Source: Photobacterium piscicola (GTDB lineage: Bacteria > Pseudomonadota > Gammaproteobacteria > Enterobacterales > Vibrionaceae). Taken from it: DNA of 64,000 nucleotides. The notes under the pieces were generated by a model. The model saw nothing but the letters and a program-made list of their open reading frames with translations. It had not been told where the DNA came from and did no database searches. The number at the start of each line of letters is the position of its first letter. The stretch's first letter is position 1. The translations under genes were made by a program, and so were the position numbers. The stretch lies in NCBI RefSeq assembly GCF_900166965.1, contig NZ_FUZI01000005.1, forward strand, positions 201,965-265,964, written 5' to 3'. This document shows positions 48,678-60,311 of this stretch, piece by piece.

Positions 48678-51506
48678 ATGGATTACATAGAAGTACAGGG
48701 TGCGCGCACCCATAATCTCAAAAATATCAATATTTCCATTCCTCGCGACAAGCTCGTTGTTATCACGGGCTTATCTGGTTCGGGAAAATCATCTTTAGCC
48801 TTTGATACTTTATATGCTGAAGGTCAACGGCGCTATGTCGAATCACTGTCGGCTTATGCTCGTCAATTTCTATCGTTAATGGAAAAACCTGACGTTGATC
48901 ATATTGAAGGCTTATCACCCGCCATCTCGATTGAACAAAAATCAACCTCACATAATCCTCGTTCTACCGTCGGTACAATCACTGAAATATATGATTATCT
49001 ACGCTTGCTCTATGCCCGTGTAGGAGAGCCTCGCTGCCCAACCCACAATGTTACTCTGGCTGCACAAACCGTCAGTCAAATGGTTGATCAGGTACTTACT
49101 ATGGACGAAGGCAGCAAACTGATGCTGCTTGCGCCAATAGTAAAAGAGCGCAAAGGCGAACATGTCAAAACTCTCGCCAATCTTGCCGCTCAAGGTTACA
49201 TTCGAGCGCGAATTGATGGTGATGTGTGTGATCTTTCCGATCCACCAACGTTAGAACTCCATAAAAAACACACCATTGAAGTCGTTGTTGATCGATTTAA
49301 AGTGCGTGATGATCTGCAATTACGTTTAGCTGAATCGTTTGAAACAGCATTGGATCTTTCTGGTGGCACCGTAATTATTGCCCCCATGACTGCTGGCGAT
49401 ACTTCAGAACAGGTCTTCTCTGCTAATTTTGCCTGTCCACATTGTGGCTACAGTATGCAAGAGCTTGAGCCGCGATTATTTTCGTTTAATAACCCTGCGG
49501 GGGCTTGTGGCACTTGTGATGGTTTGGGGGTTCAACAATATTTTGATCCTGAACGCGTGATCCAAAATGGTGAACTCAGTTTAGCGGGTGGTGCAATTCG
49601 TGGCTGGGATAAACGTAATTTTTACTACTTCCAAATGCTCAAATCATTAGCTGAACATTTTAAGTTTGATGTTGAAGCTCCTTTCGATACTTTACCTAAA
49701 AAAATTCAAACACTGATTTTAAATGGCTCCGGCACCACTGATATTGAATTTAAATATATTAATGATCGTGGTGACATTACCGTTCGTCGACATCCATTTG
49801 AAGGTATTTTAAATAACATGGAACGCCGTTACCACGAAACAGAATCTAATTCTGTGCGTGAAGAACTGGCTAAATTTGTATCAACTAAGCCTTGTGCTAG
49901 CTGCCATGGTTCTCGCCTACGCCAAGAAGCACGTCACGTTTTTATTGGTGAAACCAACCTACCTCATATTTGTGACATGAGCATTAGTGAAGCATCTGCT
50001 TTCTTTGATAGCTTAACATTAACAGGCCAACGGGCTCAGATTGCCGCTAAAATTCTCAAAGAAATCAATGAACGTTTAAGTTTCTTAATCAATGTAGGTC
50101 TCAACTACCTCAGTTTATCTCGCAGTGCTGATACCCTTTCAGGGGGTGAAGCTCAGCGTATTCGACTCGCAAGCCAAATTGGTGCGGGTTTAATGGGCGT
50201 GATGTATGTCTTGGATGAACCCTCAATTGGTCTCCACCAGCGTGATAATGAACGGTTATTAAAAACCCTAATTCATTTACGTGATCTTGGTAATACCGTA
50301 ATTGTGGTTGAGCATGATGAAGATGCTATTCGAGCGGCTGATTATGTGATTGATATCGGTCCAGGTGCCGGTGTTCATGGCGGCGAAATTATTGCCGAAG
50401 GTAGTGTTAAAGATATATTAAAGTCCAAAAAATCATTAACAGGACAATATCTTAGCGGTAAAAAATCAATTGCAATTCCAGCACAACGAGTACCATTTGA
50501 TCCCGCTAAAACAGTCAAACTTTTAGGGGCCAGCGGTAATAATCTTAAAGATGTTAACGTCGAAATTCCAGTTGGATTACTAACCTGCATTACGGGTGTT
50601 TCAGGATCAGGTAAATCAACCTTGATCAATGATACTTTCTTTAAGATCGCCCACCAGCGACTCAATGGTGCCACAACAGGCACACCGGCTCCCTATAAAG
50701 AAATTCAAGATCTAGAACATTTTGATAAAGTGATCGATATTGATCAAAGCCCGATAGGCCGTACACCTCGTTCAAATCCAGCGACTTATACGGGTATTTT
50801 CACCCCTATTCGTGAGCTATTTGCTGGTACTCAAGAATCCCGCTCTCGAGGTTATAAACCCGGTAGATTTAGCTTTAATGTTCGCGGTGGGCGCTGCGAA
50901 GCGTGCCAAGGTGATGGTGTTATCAAAGTTGAAATGCACTTTTTACCTGACGTTTATGTCCCATGCGATGCGTGTAAAGGTAAACGCTATAATCGTGAAA
51001 CGCTAGAAGTACGCTATAAAGGCAAAAGTATTGATGAAGTTTTACAGCTCACCGTTGAAGATGCACATCAGTTCTTTGAACCCGTTCCAGCAATTGCACG
51101 AAAATTGAAGACATTAATCGATGTCGGCTTATCGTATATTCGTCTCGGACAAGCAGCAACAACCTTATCAGGTGGTGAAGCACAGCGGGTTAAACTAGCC
51201 AAAGAATTATCTAAACGTGATACAGGTAAAACCCTCTATATTTTAGATGAACCCACAACAGGCTTACACTTCCACGATATTCAACAGTTATTAACAGTGC
51301 TACACAAGCTACGTGATCGTGGCAATACCATCGTTGTTATCGAACATAATCTCGATGTAATAAAAACCGCTGATTGGGTCATAGATCTCGGTCCCGAAGG
51401 CGGTAATGGCGGTGGTGAAATTATTGCAACAGGTACTCCCGAACAAGTTGCACTTGTTGCTGGATCCCACACTGCGAGGTTTCTTAAGCCTCTACTTAAT
51501 ATCTAA
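48678..51506 (+). CDS. uvrA: UvrA, DNA damage recognition subunit of excinuclease ABC
   Basis: The 942-residue protein recognises bulky DNA lesions in nucleotide excision repair with UvrB. It has two ABC ATPase modules (Walker [10 protein letters not shown] at 31-39 and GVSGSGKST near residue 640), two LSGGEAQR signature motifs, and CxxC zinc motifs. Highly similar to E. coli UvrA by eye. The frame extends to a GTG and ATG a few codons upstream; the ATG at 48678 gives the standard [13 protein letters not shown] start. A LexA box sits upstream. Confidence 0.98.
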   Translation: MDYIEVQGARTHNLKNINISIPRDKLVVITGLSGSGKSSLAFDTLYAEGQRRYVESLSAYARQFLSLMEKPDVDHIEGLSPAISIEQKSTSHNPRSTVGTITEIYDYLRLLYARVGEPRCPTHNVTLAAQTVSQMVDQVLTMDEGSKLMLLAPIVKERKGEHVKTLANLAAQGYIRARIDGDVCDLSDPPTLELHKKHTIEVVVDRFKVRDDLQLRLAESFETALDLSGGTVIIAPMTAGDTSEQVFSANFACPHCGYSMQELEPRLFSFNNPAGACGTCDGLGVQQYFDPERVIQNGELSLAGGAIRGWDKRNFYYFQMLKSLAEHFKFDVEAPFDTLPKKIQTLILNGSGTTDIEFKYINDRGDITVRRHPFEGILNNMERRYHETESNSVREELAKFVSTKPCASCHGSRLRQEARHVFIGETNLPHICDMSISEASAFFDSLTLTGQRAQIAAKILKEINERLSFLINVGLNYLSLSRSADTLSGGEAQRIRLASQIGAGLMGVMYVLDEPSIGLHQRDNERLLKTLIHLRDLGNTVIVVEHDEDAIRAADYVIDIGPGAGVHGGEIIAEGSVKDILKSKKSLTGQYLSGKKSIAIPAQRVPFDPAKTVKLLGASGNNLKDVNVEIPVGLLTCITGVSGSGKSTLINDTFFKIAHQRLNGATTGTPAPYKEIQDLEHFDKVIDIDQSPIGRTPRSNPATYTGIFTPIRELFAGTQESRSRGYKPGRFSFNVRGGRCEACQGDGVIKVEMHFLPDVYVPCDACKGKRYNRETLEVRYKGKSIDEVLQLTVEDAHQFFEPVPAIARKLKTLIDVGLSYIRLGQAATTLSGGEAQRVKLAKELSKRDTGKTLYILDEPTTGLHFHDIQQLLTVLHKLRDRGNTIVVIEHNLDVIKTADWVIDLGPEGGNGGGEIIATGTPEQVALVAGSHTARFLKPLLNI

Positions 51507-51530
51507 TTGTAAAGTATAATTAAGCCCTAT

Positions 51531-51568
51531 CAAACAGGTTGGCAATAGTCAGCCTGTTTGTTTTTTTA
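51531..51568 (+). terminator. Terminator after uvrA
   Basis: Stem CAAACAGG / CCTGTTTG with a 14-nt interior part, followed by TTTTTTT. It ends just before the next gene's start at 51582. Confidence 0.85.
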
Positions 51569-51581
51569 CTCAGGACTCACC

Positions 51582-53327
51582 ATGACAGTGTTACAACTTC
51601 AAGGTACAAAATTAGAACAGAAACGGATTTCTAAGCCTTTACCTTTAGTGCGATTATTCTTAGCCAGCGTTGGCATATTTTTTATCATTGCAATGCACTA
51701 CTTTCAGCACAACCCTGGCGGTTCAGGACTTGAGCTATCTTTTAATGCCAGTGCATGGATTCCATTTAGCTTTGCCATTAGTTGCGGTTTATTAGAAATT
51801 TGTCGTCAAAAAATTTGGCGTTACTCTCGTATGACGTTAATTTTATTTGGTAGCTGTCTACTTCTGTCACTTCCCGTTTTTTATGCTAATGCCGATGGCT
51901 TTGGCACTTCAAACCGCTTACTCACCCTCTGGGCTGGTTTTTTATTTTTTGTTAGCTTACAGCAGTTTGTTTTTACTCATAATCAACGCCAACGACTATT
52001 ATGGTTTATTACTATTGCGGTATTGCTCGAAGCTACCTTTGGTTGGTATCAATTTTTAGGACTATCAACCCACAACCGTTTTGGTTATGACGTTATTGCT
52101 AACCGCCCTTACGGTATCTTCCAACAACCCAATGTGATGGCGAGTTTCTTAGCCACGGGACTTGTTATTGCCGCTTATCTATTAGCACGCTTACCCCGCT
52201 ATCGAGGTAAATGGGCCTGGCAACACCTTATCTTACTCGCTGTTCCTGTCGTAACGATTCCACTACTGGTGGTACTAAACTCACGTACAGGTTGGTTGGG
52301 TGCAAGCATTGGTTCATTATTAATGCTGCCTTATTTGTTTCGCTTTGCGGCAAAATATCAACAGCGTATGTGGGGCTTAATGTTATTATTAGGCATGGCA
52401 TTAGCATGGCAATTTAGTACCGTTACCGACAGCTCTTTTGCACAACAAGCACGAGTAACATTAGAAAGCCAGCGCGCAACCATCATGCCACAAGCCTATG
52501 AGATGTTTACCACTAAGCCCCTAACAGGTTATGGCTATGGTAAATTTGAAGTCACCTACATCACCCAAACCGCATTATGGCATCAGCGAGATCCAGCGCA
52601 TCAAGCTGCGGGGGTACCAAGCTTAGATCACCCGCATAATGAATTACTTTTTTGGGCTGTAGAAGGTGGAATTGTACCGTTGCTGGGGTTAATCATTGCA
52701 GCATTAGCGGTCATGATTAGCATCAAGAAAGCCCCAAATGGTACTCAGTTAGCGTTAGTTGGCTTATTTTTCCCAATCGTATTACATACGCAACTGGAAT
52801 ATCCGTTTTATCACTCACTTGCCCATTGGATCATGTTTATTATTTTGATCTTCTGGGTCGATAATCTCACCACCAAATACCATCGCTATCAAACTCAATA
52901 TGTACTTGCACTTAAAGTCAGTGCCATCACAATACCGATAATGGTAACCAGTTTTATGATCACCACCTTATATTCAGGATGGTTACTGACTAAGTTTGAA
53001 ACAACACGTCCAGTTGATATCAATTATTTAGTTAAAGTGAATAATCCATGGGCATGGCAAGATCGCTTTGAGTGGGATTTACACCACACCCAATTACAAG
53101 TTGGAATCGCCACTAATAAACCCCAATTGGTGGCTGATTATATTATTTGGGCTAATCAAAAAGCCCTCACTTGGCCACGACCAGCGTTATATCAGAACTT
53201 AGTATTAGCATATAACGATCAAGGTAACACTGCTCAAGCTGAGCAAGTGGCGGCAGAAGCACAACAACTATTTCCAAGCCTCACACTACTTAGCGCCGCA
53301 ACAACCACAACGTCATCAGCAAAGTAA
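51582..53327 (+). CDS. PglL/Wzy-like O-oligosaccharyltransferase or O-antigen ligase
   Basis: About 581 residues with roughly 12 membrane helices. The large periplasmic loop has the family sequences PYGIFQQPNVMA and DHPHNELLFWAVEGG, typical of PglL-type enzymes and of Wzy_C proteins, followed by a C-terminal domain with a TPR-like tail. PglL proteins transfer lipid-linked glycans to Ser/Thr of pilins and other envelope proteins; WaaL and Wzy relatives act on O-antigen. V. cholerae has a homolog at about the same place, beside uvrA. The frame opens inside the uvrA terminator, so the ATG at 51582 is chosen. Confidence 0.83.
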   Translation: MTVLQLQGTKLEQKRISKPLPLVRLFLASVGIFFIIAMHYFQHNPGGSGLELSFNASAWIPFSFAISCGLLEICRQKIWRYSRMTLILFGSCLLLSLPVFYANADGFGTSNRLLTLWAGFLFFVSLQQFVFTHNQRQRLLWFITIAVLLEATFGWYQFLGLSTHNRFGYDVIANRPYGIFQQPNVMASFLATGLVIAAYLLARLPRYRGKWAWQHLILLAVPVVTIPLLVVLNSRTGWLGASIGSLLMLPYLFRFAAKYQQRMWGLMLLLGMALAWQFSTVTDSSFAQQARVTLESQRATIMPQAYEMFTTKPLTGYGYGKFEVTYITQTALWHQRDPAHQAAGVPSLDHPHNELLFWAVEGGIVPLLGLIIAALAVMISIKKAPNGTQLALVGLFFPIVLHTQLEYPFYHSLAHWIMFIILIFWVDNLTTKYHRYQTQYVLALKVSAITIPIMVTSFMITTLYSGWLLTKFETTRPVDINYLVKVNNPWAWQDRFEWDLHHTQLQVGIATNKPQLVADYIIWANQKALTWPRPALYQNLVLAYNDQGNTAQAEQVAAEAQQLFPSLTLLSAATTTTSSAK

Positions 53328-53338
53328 CCACGACGAAC

Positions 53339-53374
53339 AACCATCAATGGCGAACGCTATCGCTATTGATGGTT
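53339..53374. terminator. Candidate convergent terminator
   Basis: AACCATCAAT / ATTGATGGTT arms with a 16-nt loop between convergent genes. No U-tract on either side, so termination efficiency is uncertain. Confidence 0.5.
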
Positions 53375-53384
53375 CATCACTGCT

Positions 53385-54503
53385 TTATTTCAATGTGCTT
53401 TCAAGAGCTTTAAGGCACAAAGCGACATTTTCACTGCGCGCAGCATAACCCATCAATCCAATCCGCCATGCTTTACCTGCTAGTGTGCCTAATCCAGCAC
53501 CGATCTCAAGATTATAACGCTCTAATAAAGTCGATCTTACCGCGGCGTCATCGACGCCTTCTGGAATATAAACCGCATTAAGCTGAGGTAGCCTATATTC
53601 CTCTGCAACCACAAATTCAATCCCTAGCGCTTCAAGTCCAGCCTTTAATTCAAGATGCGTCCGTTGATGTCGTTGCCAAGCTTGCTCTAACCCTTCGTTA
53701 TGTAATAACACTAAAGCTTCATGTAGAGCGTATAAACTATTAACAGGCGCAGTATGGTGATAACTACGTTTACCTTCACCACTCCAATACCCCAGCACTA
53801 AACTTTGATCTAAAAACCAACTTTGCACTGCTGTTTTACGTTGCTGAATTTTATTTATAGCTTGCTCGGAAAACGTCAGTGGCGATAATCCAGGTACACA
53901 AGATAAACACTTCTGACTACCAGAATAAACCGCATCAAGTTGCCACTCATCCACCAGCAACGGTACGCCACCTAAAGATGTTACGGCATCAACAATGGTT
54001 AAACAGCCATACTTTCGTGCAATTTCAGCCAAGGTTTTTGCATCAGATAATGCGCCCGTTGACGTTTCTGCATGTACAAAAGCAACAATTTTAATATCAG
54101 GATCGGTCTGTAATGCTTGTTCAACCAAAGCAGGAGATACAGGCTCGCCCCATGCATTATCAACCATGATGGCAATACCGCCACAGCGTTCAACGTTCTC
54201 TCGCATACGATCGCCAAAGACACCATTACGGCAAACCAATACCTTATCTCCGGTTTCAACTAAGTTAACAAAACAGGCTTCCATCCCCGCACTGCCCGGC
54301 GCTGACACCGCAATCGTAAACGTATTTTTCGTTTGAAATGCATATTGTAGTAACTGCTTGAGCTCATCCATCATTTTAATAAATAGCGGATCAAGGTGAC
54401 CAATTGTCGGTCGGCTTAGTGCTTGTAATACTTGTGGATAAATATCAGAGGGTCCCGGCCCCATAAGTGTTCTTTGAGGCGGTATAAAACTGGTGATAGG
54501 CAT
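53385..54503 (-). CDS. Class V PLP aminotransferase (alanine/serine-glyoxylate type)
   Basis: The 372-residue protein has the PLP lysine at 198 in YSGSQKCLSC, and the N-terminal GPGPSDIYPQVLQAL and later VDAVTSLGGVPLLVDEW motifs of alanine/serine-glyoxylate aminotransferases. It is full length. It likely transaminates glyoxylate or a 2-oxo acid with serine or alanine as donor; the physiological substrate is not decidable from sequence. It is convergent with the ligase-like gene and divergent from lysC. Confidence 0.88.
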   Translation of the reverse strand: MPITSFIPPQRTLMGPGPSDIYPQVLQALSRPTIGHLDPLFIKMMDELKQLLQYAFQTKNTFTIAVSAPGSAGMEACFVNLVETGDKVLVCRNGVFGDRMRENVERCGGIAIMVDNAWGEPVSPALVEQALQTDPDIKIVAFVHAETSTGALSDAKTLAEIARKYGCLTIVDAVTSLGGVPLLVDEWQLDAVYSGSQKCLSCVPGLSPLTFSEQAINKIQQRKTAVQSWFLDQSLVLGYWSGEGKRSYHHTAPVNSLYALHEALVLLHNEGLEQAWQRHQRTHLELKAGLEALGIEFVVAEEYRLPQLNAVYIPEGVDDAAVRSTLLERYNLEIGAGLGTLAGKAWRIGLMGYAARSENVALCLKALESTLK

Positions 54504-54713
54504 AGATTCAACTCCATTAAATCATGATTATTATCAATAGGGTGATGGAAATATTAATCGTTATTACAGAGTATTAGAGCAATGCCAAAGCTGCAAGTAA
54601 CGACCTGAGATCTTGTTAGTTATACATACTTTTTGTTAACTATCGAGAAATTATCATTTAACAATTGACAACTAAGGGCGATTTCCTATTCAATAACAAC
54701 AGTGATTATTCAC

Positions 54714-54889
54714 GACAGAAGAGGTGCGTTACCTAGGTAGCAAAATTGAAGGGCCCAACCCTAAATCAATTTTGTGAGGGAGAGTAACGCCGAGATATCA
54801 CCTGTTTGGGGCAGATGATATCGGCTATGAGAGTTGAATCTCTCAGGCTGTCATCTAAGTCAGGTTGACTATGATGGGGAGCTTCTGGG
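54714..54889 (+). ncRNA. Lysine riboswitch in the lysC leader
   Basis: All conserved pieces of the lysine riboswitch aptamer are visible in order: P1 5' arm CAGAAG (54716-54721) with GAGGTGCG, a GCCGA after the first arms (about 54790), GGCTATGAGAGTTGAATCTCTCAGGCTGTCA, and the 3' GGGGAGCTTCTGGGT whose CTTCTG (54882-54887) closes P1. No intrinsic terminator with a U-tract is seen between it and the lysC start, so translational control, as in E. coli lysC, is the likely mode. Confidence 0.93.
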
Positions 54890-54999
54890 TAGCCGCACCA
54901 GCGTTACTGCCTATTACCTCCTCGACAATGGACGTCGGGAATTCTTCCGAAGCAAAAAGTCTACTTTGCCGTATTTACGATATAAGGGAGAACACCGTA

Positions 55000-56373
55000 A
55001 TGAGCATGCTTTCGACCACCACAACCAACCCAGTGATTGTGGCCAAATTTGGTGGCACCAGTGTCGCCAACTATGCCGCGATGTGTCGCAGTGCCAATAT
55101 TGTTATTGCCAATCCACACACCAAAATAGTGTTAATAAGTGCTTGCTCAGGCGTGACCAATGTACTGGTCGCCTTAGCCAAGGGTATTAGTGATATCACT
55201 TTACGCCAACAACATTTACAGCAATTAACTACGACTCACCAACAGATACTGGATCAACTTCAGCATCCACACGCAGTGAGTGGTGCTATTTACACACTAT
55301 TAGATGATATAGCCTCTGCCTCTGCGCAGGCAGCAATAGCATCATCATCACAACTTACTGATAAATTAGTCAGTCATGGCGAGCTATTATCAACTTTCCT
55401 TTTTAGCCAAATTTTAGTCGAGATGAATGCTGCTGCGATACGATTTGATATTCGCGATGTCATGCGAACAGATGATCAATTTGGCAAAGCGATTCCACAG
55501 CCAGCACTTATTCGTCAATTAGCTCAACAACATTTAGTGCCACTTATCGATACTCAGATTGTGGTTTCACAAGGCTTTATTGGCCGTGATGAGCTTGGCA
55601 ATACCACCACACTGGGGCGAGGTGGCAGTGATTATAGTGCAGCATTAATTGCAGAAGCCGTTGATGCGACCACGCTAGAGATCTGGACTGATGTTCCGGG
55701 AATGTACACTACCGATCCTCGCATTACACCTGCAGCCAAACCGATCAAAGAAATCAGCTTTAGTGAAGCCTCTGAAATGGCCAATTTTGGTGCTAAGATC
55801 CTCCACCCATCAACACTAGTTCCAGCCATTCGCCATCAGATTCCGGTATTTATTGGGTCATCAGTAGCGCCGCAACAAGGTGGAACATGGATCAGAAAAA
55901 CAGTGAATCAAGCACCACTCTTTAGAGCATTAGCACTGCGTGGAAATCAGACTATGGTGACACTCACCAGTCTTAACATGTTTCAAGCTTATGGTTTTTT
56001 AGCCGAAGTGTTTCGTATTTTGGCAGAACATAAAATCTCGGTCGATTTAATAACCACCTCAGAAGTCAGTGTTTCGTTAACGCTCGATCAAACCGATACT
56101 GGTGGCGGTGCCCCAACATTACCCTTAGCTGCCGTTGAACAATTGAATCAATTGTGTCGCGTTGATATTGAGCAGGGATTGTCGTTAGTGGCGTTGATTG
56201 GTAATCATATGAGTGACAGTAAAGGCTCCGCCAAGCATATCTTTGGTGCTCTTGATGCGTATAATTTACGCCTTATTTGTTATGGTGCTAGTCCACATAA
56301 TTTGTGCTTTTTAGTCAATGAGGCCGATGCTAAATCAGTCATAACAACCCTGCACCAACAACTTTTAGAATAA
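55000..56373 (+). CDS. lysC: Lysine-sensitive aspartokinase III
   Basis: Phosphorylates aspartate at the head of the lysine, methionine and threonine pathways. The 457-residue form has KFGGTSV at 16-22, the GRGGSDYSAALIAEA segment, and C-terminal ACT domains for lysine inhibition. The open frame continues upstream to 54865 inside the riboswitch; the AAGGGAGAA site at 54983-54991 fixes the start at the ATG at 55000. This length matches E. coli LysC. The lysine riboswitch lies upstream and a terminator downstream. Confidence 0.95.
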   Translation: MSMLSTTTTNPVIVAKFGGTSVANYAAMCRSANIVIANPHTKIVLISACSGVTNVLVALAKGISDITLRQQHLQQLTTTHQQILDQLQHPHAVSGAIYTLLDDIASASAQAAIASSSQLTDKLVSHGELLSTFLFSQILVEMNAAAIRFDIRDVMRTDDQFGKAIPQPALIRQLAQQHLVPLIDTQIVVSQGFIGRDELGNTTTLGRGGSDYSAALIAEAVDATTLEIWTDVPGMYTTDPRITPAAKPIKEISFSEASEMANFGAKILHPSTLVPAIRHQIPVFIGSSVAPQQGGTWIRKTVNQAPLFRALALRGNQTMVTLTSLNMFQAYGFLAEVFRILAEHKISVDLITTSEVSVSLTLDQTDTGGGAPTLPLAAVEQLNQLCRVDIEQGLSLVALIGNHMSDSKGSAKHIFGALDAYNLRLICYGASPHNLCFLVNEADAKSVITTLHQQLLE

Positions 56374-56413
56374 TCACTATCAGAACAAATAAGAAAAAAG
56401 ATAAAAGATAAAA

Positions 56414-56443
56414 CAAAGGCGCAATATTTGCGCCTTTTTTCTT
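56414..56443. terminator. Bidirectional terminator between lysC and metH
   Basis: AAAGGCGCAA / TTGCGCCTTT stem with a 4-nt loop, then TTTTTC; A-rich upstream side supports use from the minus strand as well. Confidence 0.88.
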
Positions 56444-56461
56444 TTAACCTAATGATTATTT

Positions 56462-59400
56462 TTACAAATTAGGCCCAAGCCACTTTTCAGCTTCGATCAA
56501 ACCCCAACCTTTGCGATCAGCATAACTCGCTAGCTGATCATGCTGGATCTGTGCGACAGCAAAGTAGCGCGCATCAGGGTGTGAGAAATACCAACCAGAT
56601 ACTGCCGCCCCCGGCCACATGGCATAACTTTCGGTCAACACCATGCCAGTATTGGCTTCTGCATCCAATAACTGCCAAATCGCCCCTTTTTCGGTATGTT
56701 CAGGACAGGCGGCATACCCAGGAGCTGGACGAATACCTTGGTACTTTTCACGAATCAAATCGTCATTATTAAGATCTTCATCAGCGGCATAACCCCAGAT
56801 TTGTTTACGTACCATTTGATGCATACACTCAGCAAACGCTTCTGCAAGTCGATCCGCCACCGCCTGAATCATGATCGCATTATAATCGTCACCTTGCGCT
56901 TTAAACTGATCAGCAATATCGTATTCACCAATCCCACCCGTCACTGCAAAAGCACCAATCCAATCGGCTTTGCCGCTTTCTTTTGGGGCAATATAATCAG
57001 ATAAACAATAATTTGGCCCTTTGGGCTTCTTGGTTTGTTGGCGTAAACCATGCAATATCGTTAGTACTTCAGTGCGAGTATCATCGGTATATACTTCAAT
57101 ATCATCACCAATATTATTGGCAGGAAATAACCCACACACGCCATTAGCTTTGATCATGCCTGTACGTTCAATGTCATCAAGGATCTGATTTGCATCTTCA
57201 AACAACTTAGTCGCTTCAACCCCCACCACTTCATGGCGTAAAATGGTTGGATATTTTCCACTTAATGACCAAGTCATAAAAAATGGCGTCCAATCGATAT
57301 ATTGACGTAATTTAGCCACAGGGAAATCGGTAAAAGTATGCACACCCGCTTGTTTTGGTTGCGGCGGCGTATAATTTTCCCAATCAAGCATTACCGCATT
57401 TGCACGAGCTTGATCTAAGGTGATTGGAGGCGTTCGTGGCTTTTTACGTGCATGCTGTTCACGTACAACATCATATTCAGCAGCTAGGCGCTCAACAAAT
57501 GCTGGCTTCTGGTGCTCTGATAATAATGCCGAACATACACCAACAGCGCGTGAGGCATTAGAGACATACACCACCGGTTGTTGATAATTTTGTTCAATCT
57601 TCACTGCAGTATGCGCTTTTGAAGTGGTGGCACCACCTATCAATAATGGCACCTCAAACCCACGTCGCTGCATTTCTTTGGCAACATGTACCATCTCATC
57701 AAGTGATGGCGTAATCAAACCACTCAGTCCAATAATATCAACGTTTTGTTCTTGGGCGACCTGCAATATTTTATCGCATGATACCATCACCCCTAAATCA
57801 ATAATCTCATAGTTATTACATTGAAGGACGACTCCAACAATGTTCTTACCTATATCGTGAACATCGCCTTTTACTGTGGCTAATAAAATTTTACCGTTGG
57901 TATATCCCGCTTGTTTTTCGGCGTTGATATAAGGTTCTAAATAGGCAACAGCTTGTTTCATAACCCGTGCGGATTTAACCACTTGAGGCAAGAACATCTT
58001 GCCTTCACCAAACAAGTCACCAACGACATTCATTCCCGCCATCAAAGGACCTTCAATCACTTCTAATGGCTTATCCGCATTCACTCGTGCAAGCTCAGTA
58101 TCCTCGACAATAAACTCAGTAATACCTTTTACAAGTGCATGTTCTAACCGTTTTTCAACTGGCCAACTGCGCCACTCTTGCTGAGTCCGATCTTCTTCAA
58201 TCGCACCGCTATCACGATAGTTAGCGGCAATATCAAGCAAGCGATCGGTACTATCATCACGCCGATTAAGTACCACGTCTTCAACGGCATTACGTAATTC
58301 ATCAGACAGATCATCATAAATAGCTAACTGACCTGCATTAACGATCCCCATATCCATGCCATTTTTAAAACAATAATATAAAAACACCGCATGGATAGCT
58401 TCTCGAACCGGATTATTGCCTCTAAATGAGAACGAGACATTAGACACTCCACCCGAAACCATCGCGTGAGGCAACGTTCGTTTAATATCAGCAACAGCCT
58501 CAATAAAATCGACCGCATAGTTATTGTGTTCTTCTATACCTGTCGCAACCGCAAAGATATTGGGATCGAAAATAATATCTTCCGGTGGAAAGCCCACTTC
58601 ATCGACAAGAATATGATAAGCATTAGTACAAATTTCAATTTTACGCTCACGTGTATCAGCTTGGCCTTCTTCATCAAAAGCCATCACAATCACTGCGGCA
58701 CCATAACGACGTAGTAACTTAGCTTGAGCTATAAAATTCTCTTTACCTTCTTTGAGTGAGATAGAATTAACTATTGGTTTGCCCTGAACACATTTCAGTC
58801 CAGCTTCAATGATCTCCCACTTTGATGAATCAACCATAATTGGCACTTTAGCGATCTCAGGCTCAGTCGCACACAAATTAAGGAAGCGCACCATTGCCGC
58901 TTTCGCATCCAACATGCCTTCATCCATGTTGATATCAATGATTTGAGCACCAGCTTCAACTTGCTGCCGAGCAACCTCTAGCGCTTCATCATAAAGTTCA
59001 TCTTTAATTAAGCGTTTAAAACGTGCAGAGCCAGTAACATTGGTTCGCTCACCAACGTTAACAAATAAACTTTCAGCCTCAATGGTCAGCGGTTCTAATC
59101 CCGATAACCGACAGGCAATTTTAATCTCAGGTAATACGCGAGGTTTAATATTTTTAGTCACTTGGTACATCTGCCGAATATGCTCCGGTGTCGTACCACA
59201 GCAGCCGCCAACCAAGTTTAAAAAACCTTGCTGAGCCCACTCTTTAATATGCTCAGCCATTTCATCAGCTTCAAGATCATATTCACCAAACGCATTAGGC
59301 AACCCTGCATTAGGATGAGCGGAAACAGCACACTCTGAAATACGGGATAACTCAGCCACATATTGACGTAACTCATCAGGACCGAGGGCGCAATTTAAGC

Positions 59401-60130
59401 CAAAGGAAATCGGCTTTACATGGCGCAAAGAATTATAAAAAGCTTCAGTAGTTTGACCTGAAAGCGTACGTCCAGAGGCATCAGTGATGGTTCCTGAAAT
59501 CATCACCGGAAGCTCATAACCAAGCTCGTCAAAAACCCCAGTGACCGCAAAAGCACAGGCTTTAGCATTCAAAGTATCAAAAATAGTTTCAATCAAAATA
59601 ATATCAACACCACCTTTGATTAACGCGTGGGTCGATTCACGATAGGCAATCACCAACTCATCAAAAGTGACATTACGAAAACCAGGATCATTGACATCAG
59701 GGGAAATAGAACAAGTACGGTTCGTTGGCCCTAAAACACCCGCCACAAATCGGGGTTTATTCGGCGTTTGTGCTGTCCACTCATCCGCCGCCTCACGGGC
59801 AAGCGTTGCCGCCGCAAAATTAATTTCGGCGCTAAAGCTTTCCATATCATAATCAGCCATCGCAATGGTGGTCGCGTTAAAGGTGTTGGTTTCTAAAATA
59901 TCAGCGCCAGCCTCTAAATATTCCAGATGAATATCTTTAATTAGCTGTGGTTGGGTTAACACCAATAGATCATTATTGCCTTTAAGATCCGCATGCCAAT
60001 CATTAAAACGTTGGCCTCGGTAATCTTGCTCGTCAAGCTTATAACTTTGAATCATGGTGCCCATACCGCCATCGATGATCAAAATCTGCTGTTCAAGTCG
60101 CTTATGCAGTACATCCTTGTCTTTTAACAC
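56462..60130 (-). CDS. metH: Cobalamin-dependent methionine synthase
   Basis: Transfers a methyl group from methyltetrahydrofolate to homocysteine via B12. The 1222-residue protein has the homocysteine-binding domain (about 1-330, with GLNCALG and [10 protein letters not shown] zinc cysteines), pterin domain (about 355-615), B12-binding domain with DVHDIGKN around residue 760 carrying the cobalt-ligand His, and the AdoMet reactivation domain (about 900-1222). The start is GTG at 60128-60130, after AAGGA at 9-nt spacing. A MetJ operator lies about 57 bp upstream. Confidence 0.97.
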   Translation of the reverse strand: MLKDKDVLHKRLEQQILIIDGGMGTMIQSYKLDEQDYRGQRFNDWHADLKGNNDLLVLTQPQLIKDIHLEYLEAGADILETNTFNATTIAMADYDMESFSAEINFAAATLAREAADEWTAQTPNKPRFVAGVLGPTNRTCSISPDVNDPGFRNVTFDELVIAYRESTHALIKGGVDIILIETIFDTLNAKACAFAVTGVFDELGYELPVMISGTITDASGRTLSGQTTEAFYNSLRHVKPISFGLNCALGPDELRQYVAELSRISECAVSAHPNAGLPNAFGEYDLEADEMAEHIKEWAQQGFLNLVGGCCGTTPEHIRQMYQVTKNIKPRVLPEIKIACRLSGLEPLTIEAESLFVNVGERTNVTGSARFKRLIKDELYDEALEVARQQVEAGAQIIDINMDEGMLDAKAAMVRFLNLCATEPEIAKVPIMVDSSKWEIIEAGLKCVQGKPIVNSISLKEGKENFIAQAKLLRRYGAAVIVMAFDEEGQADTRERKIEICTNAYHILVDEVGFPPEDIIFDPNIFAVATGIEEHNNYAVDFIEAVADIKRTLPHAMVSGGVSNVSFSFRGNNPVREAIHAVFLYYCFKNGMDMGIVNAGQLAIYDDLSDELRNAVEDVVLNRRDDSTDRLLDIAANYRDSGAIEEDRTQQEWRSWPVEKRLEHALVKGITEFIVEDTELARVNADKPLEVIEGPLMAGMNVVGDLFGEGKMFLPQVVKSARVMKQAVAYLEPYINAEKQAGYTNGKILLATVKGDVHDIGKNIVGVVLQCNNYEIIDLGVMVSCDKILQVAQEQNVDIIGLSGLITPSLDEMVHVAKEMQRRGFEVPLLIGGATTSKAHTAVKIEQNYQQPVVYVSNASRAVGVCSALLSEHQKPAFVERLAAEYDVVREQHARKKPRTPPITLDQARANAVMLDWENYTPPQPKQAGVHTFTDFPVAKLRQYIDWTPFFMTWSLSGKYPTILRHEVVGVEATKLFEDANQILDDIERTGMIKANGVCGLFPANNIGDDIEVYTDDTRTEVLTILHGLRQQTKKPKGPNYCLSDYIAPKESGKADWIGAFAVTGGIGEYDIADQFKAQGDDYNAIMIQAVADRLAEAFAECMHQMVRKQIWGYAADEDLNNDDLIREKYQGIRPAPGYAACPEHTEKGAIWQLLDAEANTGMVLTESYAMWPGAAVSGWYFSHPDARYFAVAQIQHDQLASYADRKGWGLIEAEKWLGPNL

Positions 60131-60186
60131 TACATTATATCCTTATAATCCATTACAGCTTGATAACATCCTATCACAATTCAAAT

Positions 60187-60210
60187 AGGAATCTAGACGT
60201 CTAAACATGT
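60187..60210. promoter_or_regulatory. MetJ operator upstream of metH
   Basis: Three tandem 8-mers AGGAATCT, AGACGTCT, AAACATGT; the middle one is a perfect met box and the outer two share five of eight positions with it. The array is 57 bp upstream of the metH start. Confidence 0.8.
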
Positions 60211-60311
60211 ACAATGACAAAATAAATTAATAAGCGGTAGCCATTACTAACTGATGGTTTTACTATCACAAGCAATTAAATCTAATCAATAAATTAATCT
60301 AGAGGTTTCGC

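Noticed and set aside
54834..55190. 118-codon frame starting in the riboswitch
   Set aside because: It overlaps the riboswitch and the true start of lysC in another frame; codon use and position show no independent gene.
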